Of a DNA stretch of 64,000 nt, positions 37,995 through 50,300 are shown piece by piece. This DNA comes from Desmodus rotundus (taxonomy: Eukaryota > Chordata > Mammalia > Chiroptera > Phyllostomidae): contig NC_071389.1 of NCBI RefSeq assembly GCF_022682495.2, forward strand, positions 178,188,056 through 178,252,055. Direction: 5' to 3'. The position numbers and the translations under genes were made by a program. Each line of letters begins with the position of its first letter. Position 1 is the stretch's first letter. The notes below the pieces were generated by a model. The model had not been told where the DNA came from. It did no database searches and saw nothing but the letters and a program-made list of their open reading frames with translations.

Positions 37995-39350
37995 CATGTT
38001 TAGTTTTTTAAGGAAATTTTGCCATGTTTTCCACAGTGAGGGCACCATTCAACCTTCCCACCAACAGTACACTAGGGGTCCCTTTTTCCCACATCCTCTA
38101 CAGGACTGGTTGTTTGTTGATTTATTGCTGATGGCCTATGACAGTTGTGAGGTGATATCTCAATGTGGTTTTAATTTGCATCTGTCTCATGGCTAGTGAG
38201 ATTGAGCATTTTTTCACATGTCTATGGGCCATCTGTATGTCCTCCTTGGAGAAGTGTCTATTCAGCCTTTTTGCCCATTTTTTAACTAGATAGTTTGTCT
38301 TCATGATTTTGATTCATTTCAGTTCTTTATATACTTTGGAGATCAACCCTTGTCTGACGTATCATTGGAAAATATGTTCTCCTATAGAGTCTGTTCCCTT
38401 TTCATTTTGGTGCTGGTTCCTTTAGCTGTGCAGAAGCTTTCTAGTTTGATGTAGTCTCCTTTGTTTATTTTTACTTAATTTCCCTGGCACTAGGAGATAT
38501 ATTGGCAAAAGTATTCCTACATGGGATATCTGAAATTCACCAGCATCTGACTTCCTCTGGGACTTTTATGGTTTCACAACTTATATTTGTCTTTTATGCA
38601 TTTTGAGTTTATTCTTGTATATGGTATAAGTTTGTGGTCTAGTTTCATTTTCTTACATGTACCAGCCCTGTTGTCCCAGCACCATTTATTGATGAGCCTG
38701 TCTACTCCATTGTATGCTATTACACCATTTTCTAATATTAACTGATGTTAAAAAACTAAAAATGGAACTGCCTTTGACCCAGCAAACCCACTGCTAGGAA
38801 TATACCATAGGAATCCCGAGTCACCTACTCAAAAGAACTTATGCACTTCTATGTTCATAGTGGTGTTATTTACAATGCACAACAGCTGGAAACAGCTTGA
38901 GTTCCCGTCAGTAAATGAGTGGATAAAAAAACTCCAGACGAGTTACACAATGGAATACTATGCAGCAGACAAAAGAAGGAACTCCTACCCTTCATAACAG
39001 CATGGATGGAACTGCAGAACATTATGCTAAGTGAGAACAGCCAGGCTGTGAAAGACAAATACCACTTGATCTCACTGATAAGTGGAACCTAATGAACAAA
39101 GCAAATGAACAGAATAGTACTAGACACATGGAAATAATGAACACACTGAGAGTGAGCAGAGGGGTGAGAGAGGGACATAAAGGGGAAAGAAGGGGAAGGG
39201 TCTAGTGAAGTAATGTGTGTGAAGGACCCATGGGCACAGACAACAGGTGGGAACTGACTGTGGAAGCAGGGGCAGGTGGGGCAGGGGAGGGCAACCGGGC
39301 AAAAATTGGTACAACTGTAATTGGACAACAATGAAAAACAGAAATTATCA
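37995..39350. mobile_element. Inverted (twin-primed) LINE-1, unit 2
   Basis: Antisense arm 37,995-38,752 and sense arm 38,754-39,350, meeting head to head at 'gatgttaaaaaactaaaaatgg'. The sense arm ends with a 3' UTR and an imperfect A-rich tail. Confidence 0.8.
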
Positions 39351-39569
39351 AAATTCAATTTGATTTGAAGGCAAATCATTTGTTTAACATACCTGATTTT
39401 CAAACACTGAGAGCTACAATTTACATAGTTTATAATGTGTCTGTTTTATTACCCGCTTAGGATGACCAACTACACTTTCCCTAGTTCCTTCATAACATCC
39501 AGCACCTGGCAATGATACCATGTGTTTAAAAGATACTTTTGTACTAACCACATAGGAAGTGGAGAGACA

Positions 39570-39757
39570 ATGCCCTGGCTGGTGTGGCTGGGTGGATTGA
39601 GTGGCAGCCTGGGAACCAAAGGGTCATTCCAAATCAGGACCACATGACTGGGTTGCAGGCCAGGTCCGCAAGAGGGGGTGTGTGAGAGGCAACCAGACAT
39701 TATGTTTCTTTCCCTTTCTCCTTCCTCTGCCCTCTCTCTAAAAATAAATAAACAAGA
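39570..39757 (+). mobile_element. Ves-like SINE, plus strand, unit 2
   Basis: Orthologue of 20,908-21,108, with a small deletion in the B-box region. Confidence 0.8.
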
Positions 39758-40479
39758 TCTTAAGCAATAAGTAGAGATATCAGACCAAAAGGTGATTCTT
39801 TGCCTATTTCTCTTTCTCATTATCAGGCCATGTTTTCACTATCCTATAACATTTACTGATTTTGACAATTTAGGGACAGAGTGAAAAGCAGAGAAAATAA
39901 TTACAAAAAGAATGGCAACATGTGTTGTATCTGAGACCACATAATTTTCTTTTCAATGAGTATTTCCCAGATAACTCATATTGGACTGATTCAAACAGCT
40001 AAGCCCATGGCTTACAGAATAGAAACTTCAGTCAGATTATCGATTCTCTCTGCAATGCTGTAATGTAAAGTAACTTTTTGATGCTATAAACACATTTCTT
40101 CATTTTATTTGTAAAGCAAATTAAAAAAAGGTTTCCTAAAAATTAAGCTTAAAACTTTAAATAATTTTGCCTTATCTTCTGAAAATAGAAAAACTTCTGC
40201 TGACTTTAATTTTTTTACCCAAATGTACAAGCATATCATAGTCTTAGGAACAGTGTGTTGGCTTTTCTGTTCTTTTGTGTTGTGTTGCATGGTTTCAGGA
40301 CCATACTTTTTACCCCATGATTTTCTGATCTCGATTATTTTTAGAATATAACAGGTAATAAGTAATGAGGTTTTTCAGAGGGCTTCCAAAAATTGCACTT
40401 ATGCAATGAGATCAAACCATATTACAGAATGTCCTTTTATTTTTGCAAATGCAGTTTTACTTTAACTCTTAGTGGACAA

Positions 40480-41295
40480 TTACAGTTGACCTGCGGTATC
40501 ATTGTATCGGAGTTTCCAGTGTGCAGCATAGGCGTCAGACCCTTGTACAACGTATGAAGTGATCCCCGAATAAGCCTACTCCCCACCCGACACTCTGTTT
40601 GATTATGTGAATAGTATTGACTATATTTCCTATCCTCATGACAATTTTGTAACTATGAACTTGTAGAATTATCTTTTAGAACTTCTCATATGCAGCAAGG
40701 TTAGATTTCAATGGAAAGTTTTACAGACTGTGCTTTATTTGTTACCTTTTCCCCCTTTAAGAACATTTAAGATCCATGTCTTAGTAAATTTCAATTCTAC
40801 AATAAACTTCAATTATACAATACAGTGTTATCAACTGTAGCCACCATGTAATACATTCGATCCTTAGGCTCCTTCATCTAATAAGTGAAAGTTATAACCA
40901 ACTTTTACCAACTTCTCCTTATATTCTTACTCCTCGCCCCTGACAACCACTGTTCTCTGAATTTGTTATTTTTAAATTTCACATGTAAATGATACCAGGC
41001 AGCATTAGTCTTTCATTCTCTCACTTAGTTCACTGAGCAAAATGCCTTCAGGTTCATCCTGGTCACCAATGAGAGAAATTTCTGTTTCCCATGGCTGAAT
41101 AATAATTCATTGTGTGTGTATGTGTGTGTAGAACTTCTTTAACCCATTCCTCCATTACACACACTTGGTTGCTTTCATACCTTCATTACGGCAAATAATG
41201 CTCCAAAGAACCTGGGAAGACAGATACTTCTTCATAACAATTGTGTCACTTTGGATATGTACCCAGAAGTGGGATTGCTGGAGTACATGGTACTT
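40480..41295 (-). mobile_element. Old LINE-1 3' part, antisense, unit 2
   Basis: Diverged sequence of L1M type, partly matching from memory the 'gtacagcatag...gtatgaagtgatc' 3' end of old L1s. Repeated at 62,770-63,590; largely replaced in unit 1 by the younger L1 at 21,880-23,680. Confidence 0.6.
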
Positions 41296-41566
41296 ACAAT
41301 TATAGCTCACTACCTATAACAGATAAACAGTTCCTCTTTTCTTGATACAATATGAGATGGATGAAAATAATTCCATTTGATACATACTAGGTGGCTCACA
41401 TTTAATGTTTTAGTTCTTCCGAGATTCATGTGTCTTTTAACTTGTGTTTTCAAAACTACTTTTTCTGCCCTCCCCAACTTTGGTTAGGTTAAAATTTTTT
41501 AAATTACATTTGTTTTCATCCTACATAGTTATATGTTGGCTTTTGTCACTTAAAACAGGTATTTCT

Positions 41567-41737
41567 TTTTAAAAAGATATTTAATTTAATTTTTTTATTC
41601 AGTTACAATTGTCTGCATTTTCTCTCCATCCCACCACTCCACCCCAGCCAGTACCACCTCCCTCCCCCACCACTACACTCCCCTTTGATTTATCCTTGTG
41701 TCCTTTAGTAGCTCCTATAAGGAGCTATAGGAGCTAC
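41567..41737 (-). mobile_element. Short LINE-1 3' end, antisense, upstream of gene 3
   Basis: A C-rich L1 tail inserted upstream of gene 3 and also at 63,860-64,000 upstream of the next unit, but absent upstream of gene 2 (near 23,925). Flanks share TATTTCT. Confidence 0.7.
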
Positions 41738-42475
41738 AAAAAATATTTCTATTAAAATACAGACAGCTATTTATGATGGGAGGGTGAATTAATGAATAAT
41801 GTAATGACTAGCAATTTCGTATTTCAATACTTACATTATAGTATAGTACAGTGCTGTTTAATGCTTTCTCCTTCAGAGACACTGGTTTTTATCAGGGGAA
41901 ATACAAATTCCTTATATACAAATAACAAATTTCATGCAGCCATTTAAAAAATGTGGGCAGAGTAATTGAGGAGGTAAGGTTGGGTATTAATATTTGTGAC
42001 AGTTATCCTAAGTTGAAAATGCAGTCATTCTTCTGAATATTAGGGACAAATATCTTTGAGTACCTATTGTTAATGGGATTGTGATTTTATCTTTTTCCAT
42101 TATAACTAAGAGACAATGAGCATATAAATAAATTTACGTAATGCCAGTATTTAGCAACTTCATCCAAGAGTAGGACTGAAACTTCTAAGATGCTCTTAAC
42201 AAGGCCTGAATTTTCAGTGTTTGTAAATTTTAAGATGGAGGTAAGTTAAGAAAGAGTAGGGTGGTCAAGTTTCTTGTCCCAGAAATCTCTGGGAATATGC
42301 AAGTGGTTTCTCAGGGGCACTTACGAATGCACAAAATGAATGACTCTCTACAAGCTCACAGTCTCCGAGATTCTCAGGTGTGTGATGAGATAAGCCATCT
42401 TAAAACTGCCCAAGTGTAAGAATTTCCTGTTCAAACTTGAAGTGACACAGTGATGAGAAATCTACTTTTTTCTAA

Positions 42476-42588
42476 TTTTGCCTCACTCTCAGTCTGCAGG
42501 GGGCAGTCTGTGAGGACCACAGATACTGCGTGTAGACAGGAGTAGCGAGGTCTCCTGTGAAGGATGCACAACCTTCTGGCTTCCAGAG
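42476..42588 (+). other. Candidate 5' untranslated first exon of gene 3
   Basis: Conserved block ending TTCCAGAG, donor gtatgt at 42,589. Confidence 0.4.
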
Positions 42589-44224
42589 GTATGTGTCTCT
42601 ACTCTCCTATTTCCCTACTGACCTGATTCTTTAATGGGACATTACAAATGCTAGATGTGATACAAAAAAAGTACAATTAATATACAAGCAAATCAAACAC
42701 TGGTATCCATTTCTGTATACTGTAGGGTAAAGAGTAAAATATGAAAAAAATTCAAATTTTTGCCTATGGAAAATTACTAGCAGCGTACCACATGCATATT
42801 TCTGTTTGAAAATCAGGATAACTGAAATGAAAAGCTGTAATCCTCATGACAAGGAGCAGTTAACTTGGATTTAGTAATTAGACAGATATAATTATTTATG
42901 TGTATTATTTCATATTTAATCCAATAAAAAGAGACTCTTAAAATGAATTCATCAAATCATAAGGTCATATATAATTCTCCAAAAATGCATGTCAGTTAAA
43001 TAAAAGCTATTTGACTTGCACTGAAAATCAAGACTTAATAGTCTCTGTAAAATGGTTATTTAAACTTCATTATAAACAATCAAAAGGTTTTTAGAAATTG
43101 AATAAAACATTGAAAAAAAGAAATGCCACATTTATAAGAGAGTCCTGTGGCAGGAATTGTGACACTGTCTGATATAAGTAAATAGAGTAACAGGGCAATT
43201 GTGTTCATTACTTAAATTAAGTAACTTTGGAAAGCTTGTAAATGTCAGATTGAGTATTAAGTGTTTTACATGCATTGCATCGCACATATTTTCATTCCCA
43301 CTTTACTAAGCAAACTAGGTAGCTAGACACTAATTACTAATCCCTAAAGATCGTACATGTAAATGTCAAAGCCAGACTGCATTCCAGATCTCATTGCAGC
43401 GTCCAGTGACTGAATTATTAAACTACATTTCCTGATTTAGTACGTTTTACTATGCACTAAAGCTACCTTCACAGAGTGTGGCAGTGAAGGGATTTTCCTG
43501 GACATTTGCACCAACACTGTTCCTCCATAAATGGTCTACAACACATTTATTTACTGTGTTTTGTGTTTTCATATTTTAACCATTAAATAAATTACAAGTT
43601 ACTGGTATAAAGTATGTTAAAAAAGTCCTTTGATGTTCTATTGCTTTTATTATTTTTTGAGCTCAGGGTAACTTTAGTGTGTCATGTAACATCTTTAACA
43701 TATAAAGTATTTCATTAACATTTAACTGATCTCTCAGAACTCTACAATTATTCCAAATAAAATATTTGATAGCACCTCTTCTGTCCTTTGACCTAATAAT
43801 TTTGAGTGTCTAAATACATCAGTTAATTGTTAATTACCATATATGCTAACACAACTCTTCCTCCAACTTTAGAACACTCAATCTTTAAACATTAGTGGAT
43901 TTAGAAATTGTCATTAAAATGGGTGCATTGTTATTTTCATACAGCATTGTAGTTTTCACAGTTATTCTAACAGTGTTGAAATGTTTCAGTGGAATGTGAC
44001 CTTATAAGGATGTTATTCTGAACTACTTTACTGTTCGCTAACTTGTTACTTTTCATTGCTTCAACCAATAATATCATGTCAAACATAGAATATCATAGAA
44101 TTATCGAATTATTCTTTGGGAAACATTTAAATCTCTAAGTCAATGAGAACAAGGCTTCACGTTGGTCAAATGCAAAGTGAGCACTATTTCTTATCTCACA
44201 CTCCACCCACACTGCCTCTCCCAG
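42589..44224. other. Putative 5' intron of gene 3
   Basis: AT-rich, no gene or clear repeat; matches 24,762-26,397 closely. Possible acceptor CTCTCCCAG ends at 44,224. Confidence 0.35.
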
Positions 44225-44308
44225 GGATCTTGTTGTTGTTCACATCACCTGTTAACAGTGAGGTACTGTCATCAGAGGCACCATCCCTGACGTTACTCAG
44301 CTGCAGAG

Positions 44309-47300
44309 ATGGATCTCCAGCCAGAAAACGACTCAGACCTGAATGTGGCTAAGGACTGCAGGAGACAGCAAAGGAAAGGCAAGGGCATGAGAAGCTCCGC
44401 TTTACAAACCGAACAGCAAATATCCTCTGGGGAAATGGAGTTTCAAAATGCTTCTCAAGATCTTCAGGGGAATGACAAGTGCCATTGCAAAGGTGGCACA
44501 TTTAACAAAGACGCAGTATAACTGTTCTGGGATGTGCAGTTGGAGGGAAGAAGTGTGGGGGGGAAGAATAGGGAATTAGCTGACATATTTTTTCATTTGT
44601 GAAGATCACAGCTTAAAGTTGCAAAACAGTGTCTCAATATGAAATCTGAGGACTGATTTATTCAGACATTGTTGTAAGGTGTAGTCTTCGACTAACAGCT
44701 CATGGAGGATTATATTTCCTGACAATGCAGTGCTATATTCTGGGGGGAAGATGGCTGTGGGGGAATTGGTTTGAGGTGATTCAAGATTATTTATATGATT
44801 CCCTGTTCATTTGGGTTCTCTGTGCAAACTGTCCAAGCAATGTCTCCATTTGTTTTTCTCTCGCTGCCGATGCACCACCACCTCCAGAGAAGCTCATTGC
44901 TGGGGTCCTGGGAGTCGTCTGCCTCATCTTGGTGTTCACTGTAGCCAGAGGCATACTACTTCTTCCCTGTAAGTAAGTTTTTCGAATATTTAAGAGAACT
45001 TCTCACTTTAATGAATCTCCGTGCCTCTGAACGTTTTAATATATTATAGAACTCTTTTTTAAAGTCAGCATTTAGATAAATGTGGAATGTCCTTCCGAAT
45101 TTGTCAAGTCCATAAAGAGAGTGATTGTAGAGAGATTTTACATGTATTTGTGTATTTTGATTTCATTACTCAAACATATGCATTAGGAATCTAAAAGACC
45201 TTATTTATTTATTTTTTTTATTGTTATTCAATTACAGTTGTATGCCTTTCTCCCCATCCCTCCACCCCACCCCAGGTGAACCCACCTCCCTCCCCCCCTC
45301 CACCCTCCCCCTTGGTTTTGTCCATGTGTCCTTTATAGTAGTTCCTGTGATCCCCTCTACCCACTGTCCCCGCCCCCACCCCCAACCCCCTCCCTGGCTA
45401 TTGTTAGATTGTTCCTAACTTCAATGTCTCTGGTTATATTTTGTTTGCTTTTTTCTTCTATTGCTAAAAGACCTTATTGATAAATCCAAATTAATTCTTG
45501 AGATTGGTTAAACCAATATTTTTAGAAACGGTCAAGTGTGATCCAAAGTCTTGTGAGATATTCTTCCCCTAATTCTTTATTACTGTATTAATGTTTCTTG
45601 GTGAAATCAGTTTTATTTCAGATTTTGCTGCTCCTCTACAATGCACCAAATTTCCAACTAGGAAACTAAGATGATGATGTTTTAATTCTGTCAGTACCAA
45701 TTCTTATTTTGAGGATCCCTGTAACGTTTTCTGGGTACTGTAGGACTGGACAGGAGCAATGTGTCCACAGCAGCAAGGGTGGAAAAGATACATTATGATT
45801 TTCAAAGTTCTGTTTTTAGTACCGTTCATATGTTCTCTGTGTTAGGGAAGGCACAAATATAATATACTTTGTGAGGGAGAAAGTAAATTATAAAATATGG
45901 CAATAAGTGTTCATCAATAATGATTATAGGAGAGTGATTTTTTTTCTCATGCAACATGAAGGAGTATTTACTGAAAATTACCATATCCTTGTCTGCCTCA
46001 GTGGCCCAGCGGAATGGAATGTCATCCCATATGCCAAAAGACAGCAGTTTTGATTCCCGGTCAAGGCTCAAAGCTAGGTTGTGTGTTCCATCCCTGCTCA
46101 TGGCATGTACAAGAGGCGATTCATCAATGTTTCTCTCTCATATCTCTGTTTGTCTCGTCTTTCTGTCCCTTCTTCTCTTATTAAAATCAATGGGCATATC
46201 CTCCTGTGACGATAAAAAATAAATGAATAAAATGAAATCACTTACCCATTGAGACCAATTGGCTTATATGTCCTGTGGCTGTAAAAGATGAACAAATAAC
46301 ATCGCTGTGCTAGATAAAAAGTGGTTGCATTCATTGATGTCCTAGGCATTAGAGAATGGATATATTTGTTTGCAGTTTTTTAATGTGGGCACCAATACTA
46401 GGGGATGAGAGATGACCTTTCTCCATGATGCGGATGTGAAATCTTTCTCCTTTATATGTATGCTTCAGCCTGTCAGCACGCATAGATGTTGTGCTGACAT
46501 ATGTACACACACACATTTATGTACACATACACATATGTATGCACATATATGTATGCATATGCATGTATGTGTAGGTTAATATTTTTAAATTAAATTGTGT
46601 TCAGTTTAAAATTCATTATTTTTATGTTCATCAGAGCCTCTAAACTCTTCATGATGTTATAGAATACAGTCTCATTTTAAAGTATATGCCTATAGACTGA
46701 GAGCAAAATTTTACTCTGCACAAAATTTGTCCAAAGTATAAATATCAGAACAATTTTAGAAAGCAATTTATAAACATATGTATGTATATATCCCATATGT
46801 CATATATGTATTTGTATTATAATTCAAGTCATTCTTTAGGACACCTTATTGAGAAATATGAATAAATTCCTCTTATTGATTTGACCAAAACTGTAAGAGA
46901 TTGTGGAGTGTCATTTTGAAGGCTTTTGAAATATTTTCCCCAATATTATCACAGATTCAATAATTTTTCTTGGTAAAATCAATTTTATTCCAGACTATTT
47001 TAATCCTAGACAATATATCACATTTCAAAGTAAGAAACAAAAGTATTATGATTTATTTAGATCGATATGAATTCTTTATAATAATTACTTCTTTTTCTAG
47101 CTAATGTAACTCTGGTACAGAACAATTCTTGTTTTTTGTATATAATATAAACTATCTATTATTTTTATAGGGAAACCATCAGGGAACAAGACAGGGAACC
47201 AGACAACAGGGAACCAGAAAGGTACATAATTATTTTCTATGTTCCAATATCAATACAGTTCCTCCCTTGTCTCCAACACAGTAAAAATTCATAGTTTTTT

Positions 47301-50300
47301 TTTTGGCATGGGAAACATGAATTATAATAGGTGGCAATACATGTACATTAATAATGAATATAGAAGAGTGTATTTCTTATGTAAAAATATGAAGAAATAT
47401 TCATTTAAATTCATCATACTCACTGTTGCCAATTAGTTGAAAGATAATTTTGGTGTTCTAAAAGTATGGTGTCACTCATTGACATTGAGGACATAGAAAG
47501 GGTATATTTTGTGTGTGTGTTTGCTTAATATGGGGGAATGAGGGGCTGGCCCTTCCCTGTGAGTGTGTGTGAGTGTGTATGAGTGTATTATGCTTTATAT
47601 ATTCCAGTCTGTGAGGGTATGTACATATACTATGCACGAATTTGTCTATGCCTATGCAAATACTGAAATTAATTTTCACTTTGAAATTCATATTGTTCTT
47701 GGATAACAATACATAATCTTTCCTCAGCATATCATTGCGTTCGATGTCCACCAGAGTGGTTAGTGTATTCCAACAACTGCTATTACGTCAGCAGTGAACA
47801 CAAAACGTGGAATGAGAGTTTGATGGCCTGTGCTTCTGAGAGCTCTAACCTGCTCTACATAGATGATGAAGAAGAAATGGTAAGATTTTTAATGTTTCCA
47901 ACATTTCATTTAAAAGAGTATTTTATTTTATGTCTGTAGAATTCATTCATATTTTTCTGTATATCCATAATGTGTTGTAAAGATTATATTTTATTGTTTG
48001 ACTCTATAATGTTTGATTTGTATTTTATGCCATTAATGGGCATTTGATAATTTCCAGTTCTTGCTTTTAATAGACAATCATGCTTCTATTAGGGCTGTTT
48101 TTTCCTAAACTTTGCTATATAATTTTACCAGGCATCACGGAGACTATAGATGTGATTGTGCGTGTTGCAAACTGAAATTGGATCATGAAATAGATGTTGC
48201 CAGCCTGCTCCTGTGCTCTCTCTCATAGCGTCTCCTCCCTCCTCACCAACCACGACTCTGATGTTTTATATCACAGATTATCTGTGCTTAATTTTGAACT
48301 TGATGTAATTTTCACTGCTATATTGTATATTTCTGGCATTCTTTAATCTATTCTGCTCAGAAGAGAGATGTTTTTCATATGTGGTTGTTAAGAATAATTA
48401 TTTAATAAAAATCCTTGTATATGTCCTTTTTCCAAATAATATATCATATTTAAAGTAATTCACATACAATAATACATATAACAGATAAATTGACATACTA
48501 TAAATGTTATAGTATAAATACTATGAATGCTATGTTTATAATAATGTAATAATTTATAAATATAGTTGTTCTAATGCTATATATGTATATAATTAAAATG
48601 TATTGCCTTTTTGCATTAGACTGAAATGCAGGGTCAGAAATATATGTGTATGGAAATTATCCCTGCACTTTTTAGTTTGCTGTGTAAATCCATATTATAT
48701 CCAATCGTTTCATGATCCAAAACTCAGTACTGCCAGGAATTTCAATGCCGTCAGTTCTGATCACTATATAAAAGCATCACTATGACATTAATAGGCATTT
48801 TCCTCATACTGATCGATGGAACACGTCTTTCAGGGCACAATTCACTGTGAACTTCTGTACTGTGAGAATGAGAAGTGCCCGTTCATGTCTCTCGCCCATC
48901 TCTCCTGTTATCCGTAATTTTCCTTCTTAGAAGTGGTCATGTTTTGGATATGACTGTTTTCTGAATTTGTAAGATGTAAATGACTTTCTTGACTGTTGAG
49001 TACACTTTTCTTCTCACATTGGAGTCTTTCAGTGACCTGGACTTATCAAAGTTACATAGTCTGGTATCTCGTTTTGGGTGTTGGTGATGGTGTTGGACAT
49101 ATTTCACAAGTTAGTCAAAGTTCATGAAGATAATCTACTGCATTACTCTTTATGGTTTATCTTTTTCTTTATTGATGGACTTTTACATTTAGGTTTATAG
49201 TACTTTGAGAATTTATATTTTGTGATGCTGTGAGGTAGAGGTAAAGTTTACACTTTTCTACATCATTGCCTACTCAATGCAGCATAATTTACAGCAGATG
49301 ACCATTTCTACACAAACAACTTTATACACATGGGTCTATATATTTTAACATAAAATTTAAGAAATTGATCATTCATTGTGTCTCAAAAATTATTTTTCTG
49401 TCTTTTTCTGTCTCTGTCTTTATTCTCAAGCAATAATTACACCGATGTCAGTTTTATTGATAAAGTTCTAAAGGTGTTTGAGGCTCCATTAATTTCTCTC
49501 TCTCTTTCTCTCTAGCCTTAGGAATTAATCATTTTATCACTCCATCTTTATTTCATCAATTCTTTCTTCTACATCTCAATGTTTATGTAAATGTATTGAC
49601 TTTTTAATATAGATGAAGATTTTTCAACTGATAATTTTATTTGATTTATTCATATAGTTTTGATTTCCCTAATTTACTTCCATCACTGCCATCATATGTT
49701 CATATGGTTATTTGAACATAGTTATAAAAATAAATATTAGGTGAATATTTATTTATAAAAATTACTACTGAGTATTTATAAAATAAATCCAACATCTTCT
49801 CCCAGTGAAAGTTATATTGTATGGCTGATTTATGCCCCTGAGCATGGAAGGTATTTTTCAGTTCATTGAATGGTTTTAAAATTTGGGTAAGTCCACATTT
49901 TCAATGACATAGTATAATAAACATGGATCTTCCTACATGCTTATTAGAATTATATTTTTGTAACTTTAGTAAACTATTACTGTAGAATCGTCTCTTTTGA
50001 AGTGTGCTTATTCAGTTTTTCAAATTCTTGTTATTATTTTATTTTTGGGTTCAATTGCTAGGGATTTCGTTGGGTATGCATAGTGTACTTTACAAGCAAT
50101 GATATTTTAAATGTATCCAAATACCTCAGTCAGTATGGCTTCCACCCTCTGCTGCTTGATGTACTTGTGTGTGTGTGTGTGTTTGTAAGGCAGTACTCAG
50201 GATGTTAAAATCAGTTCCTGAATCAACTTTGGCTTATTTATTTTACAGGATTATCTTTGTTTTTTCTCCATAGTGCAAATTTTTCCCCATCAACCAAGTA

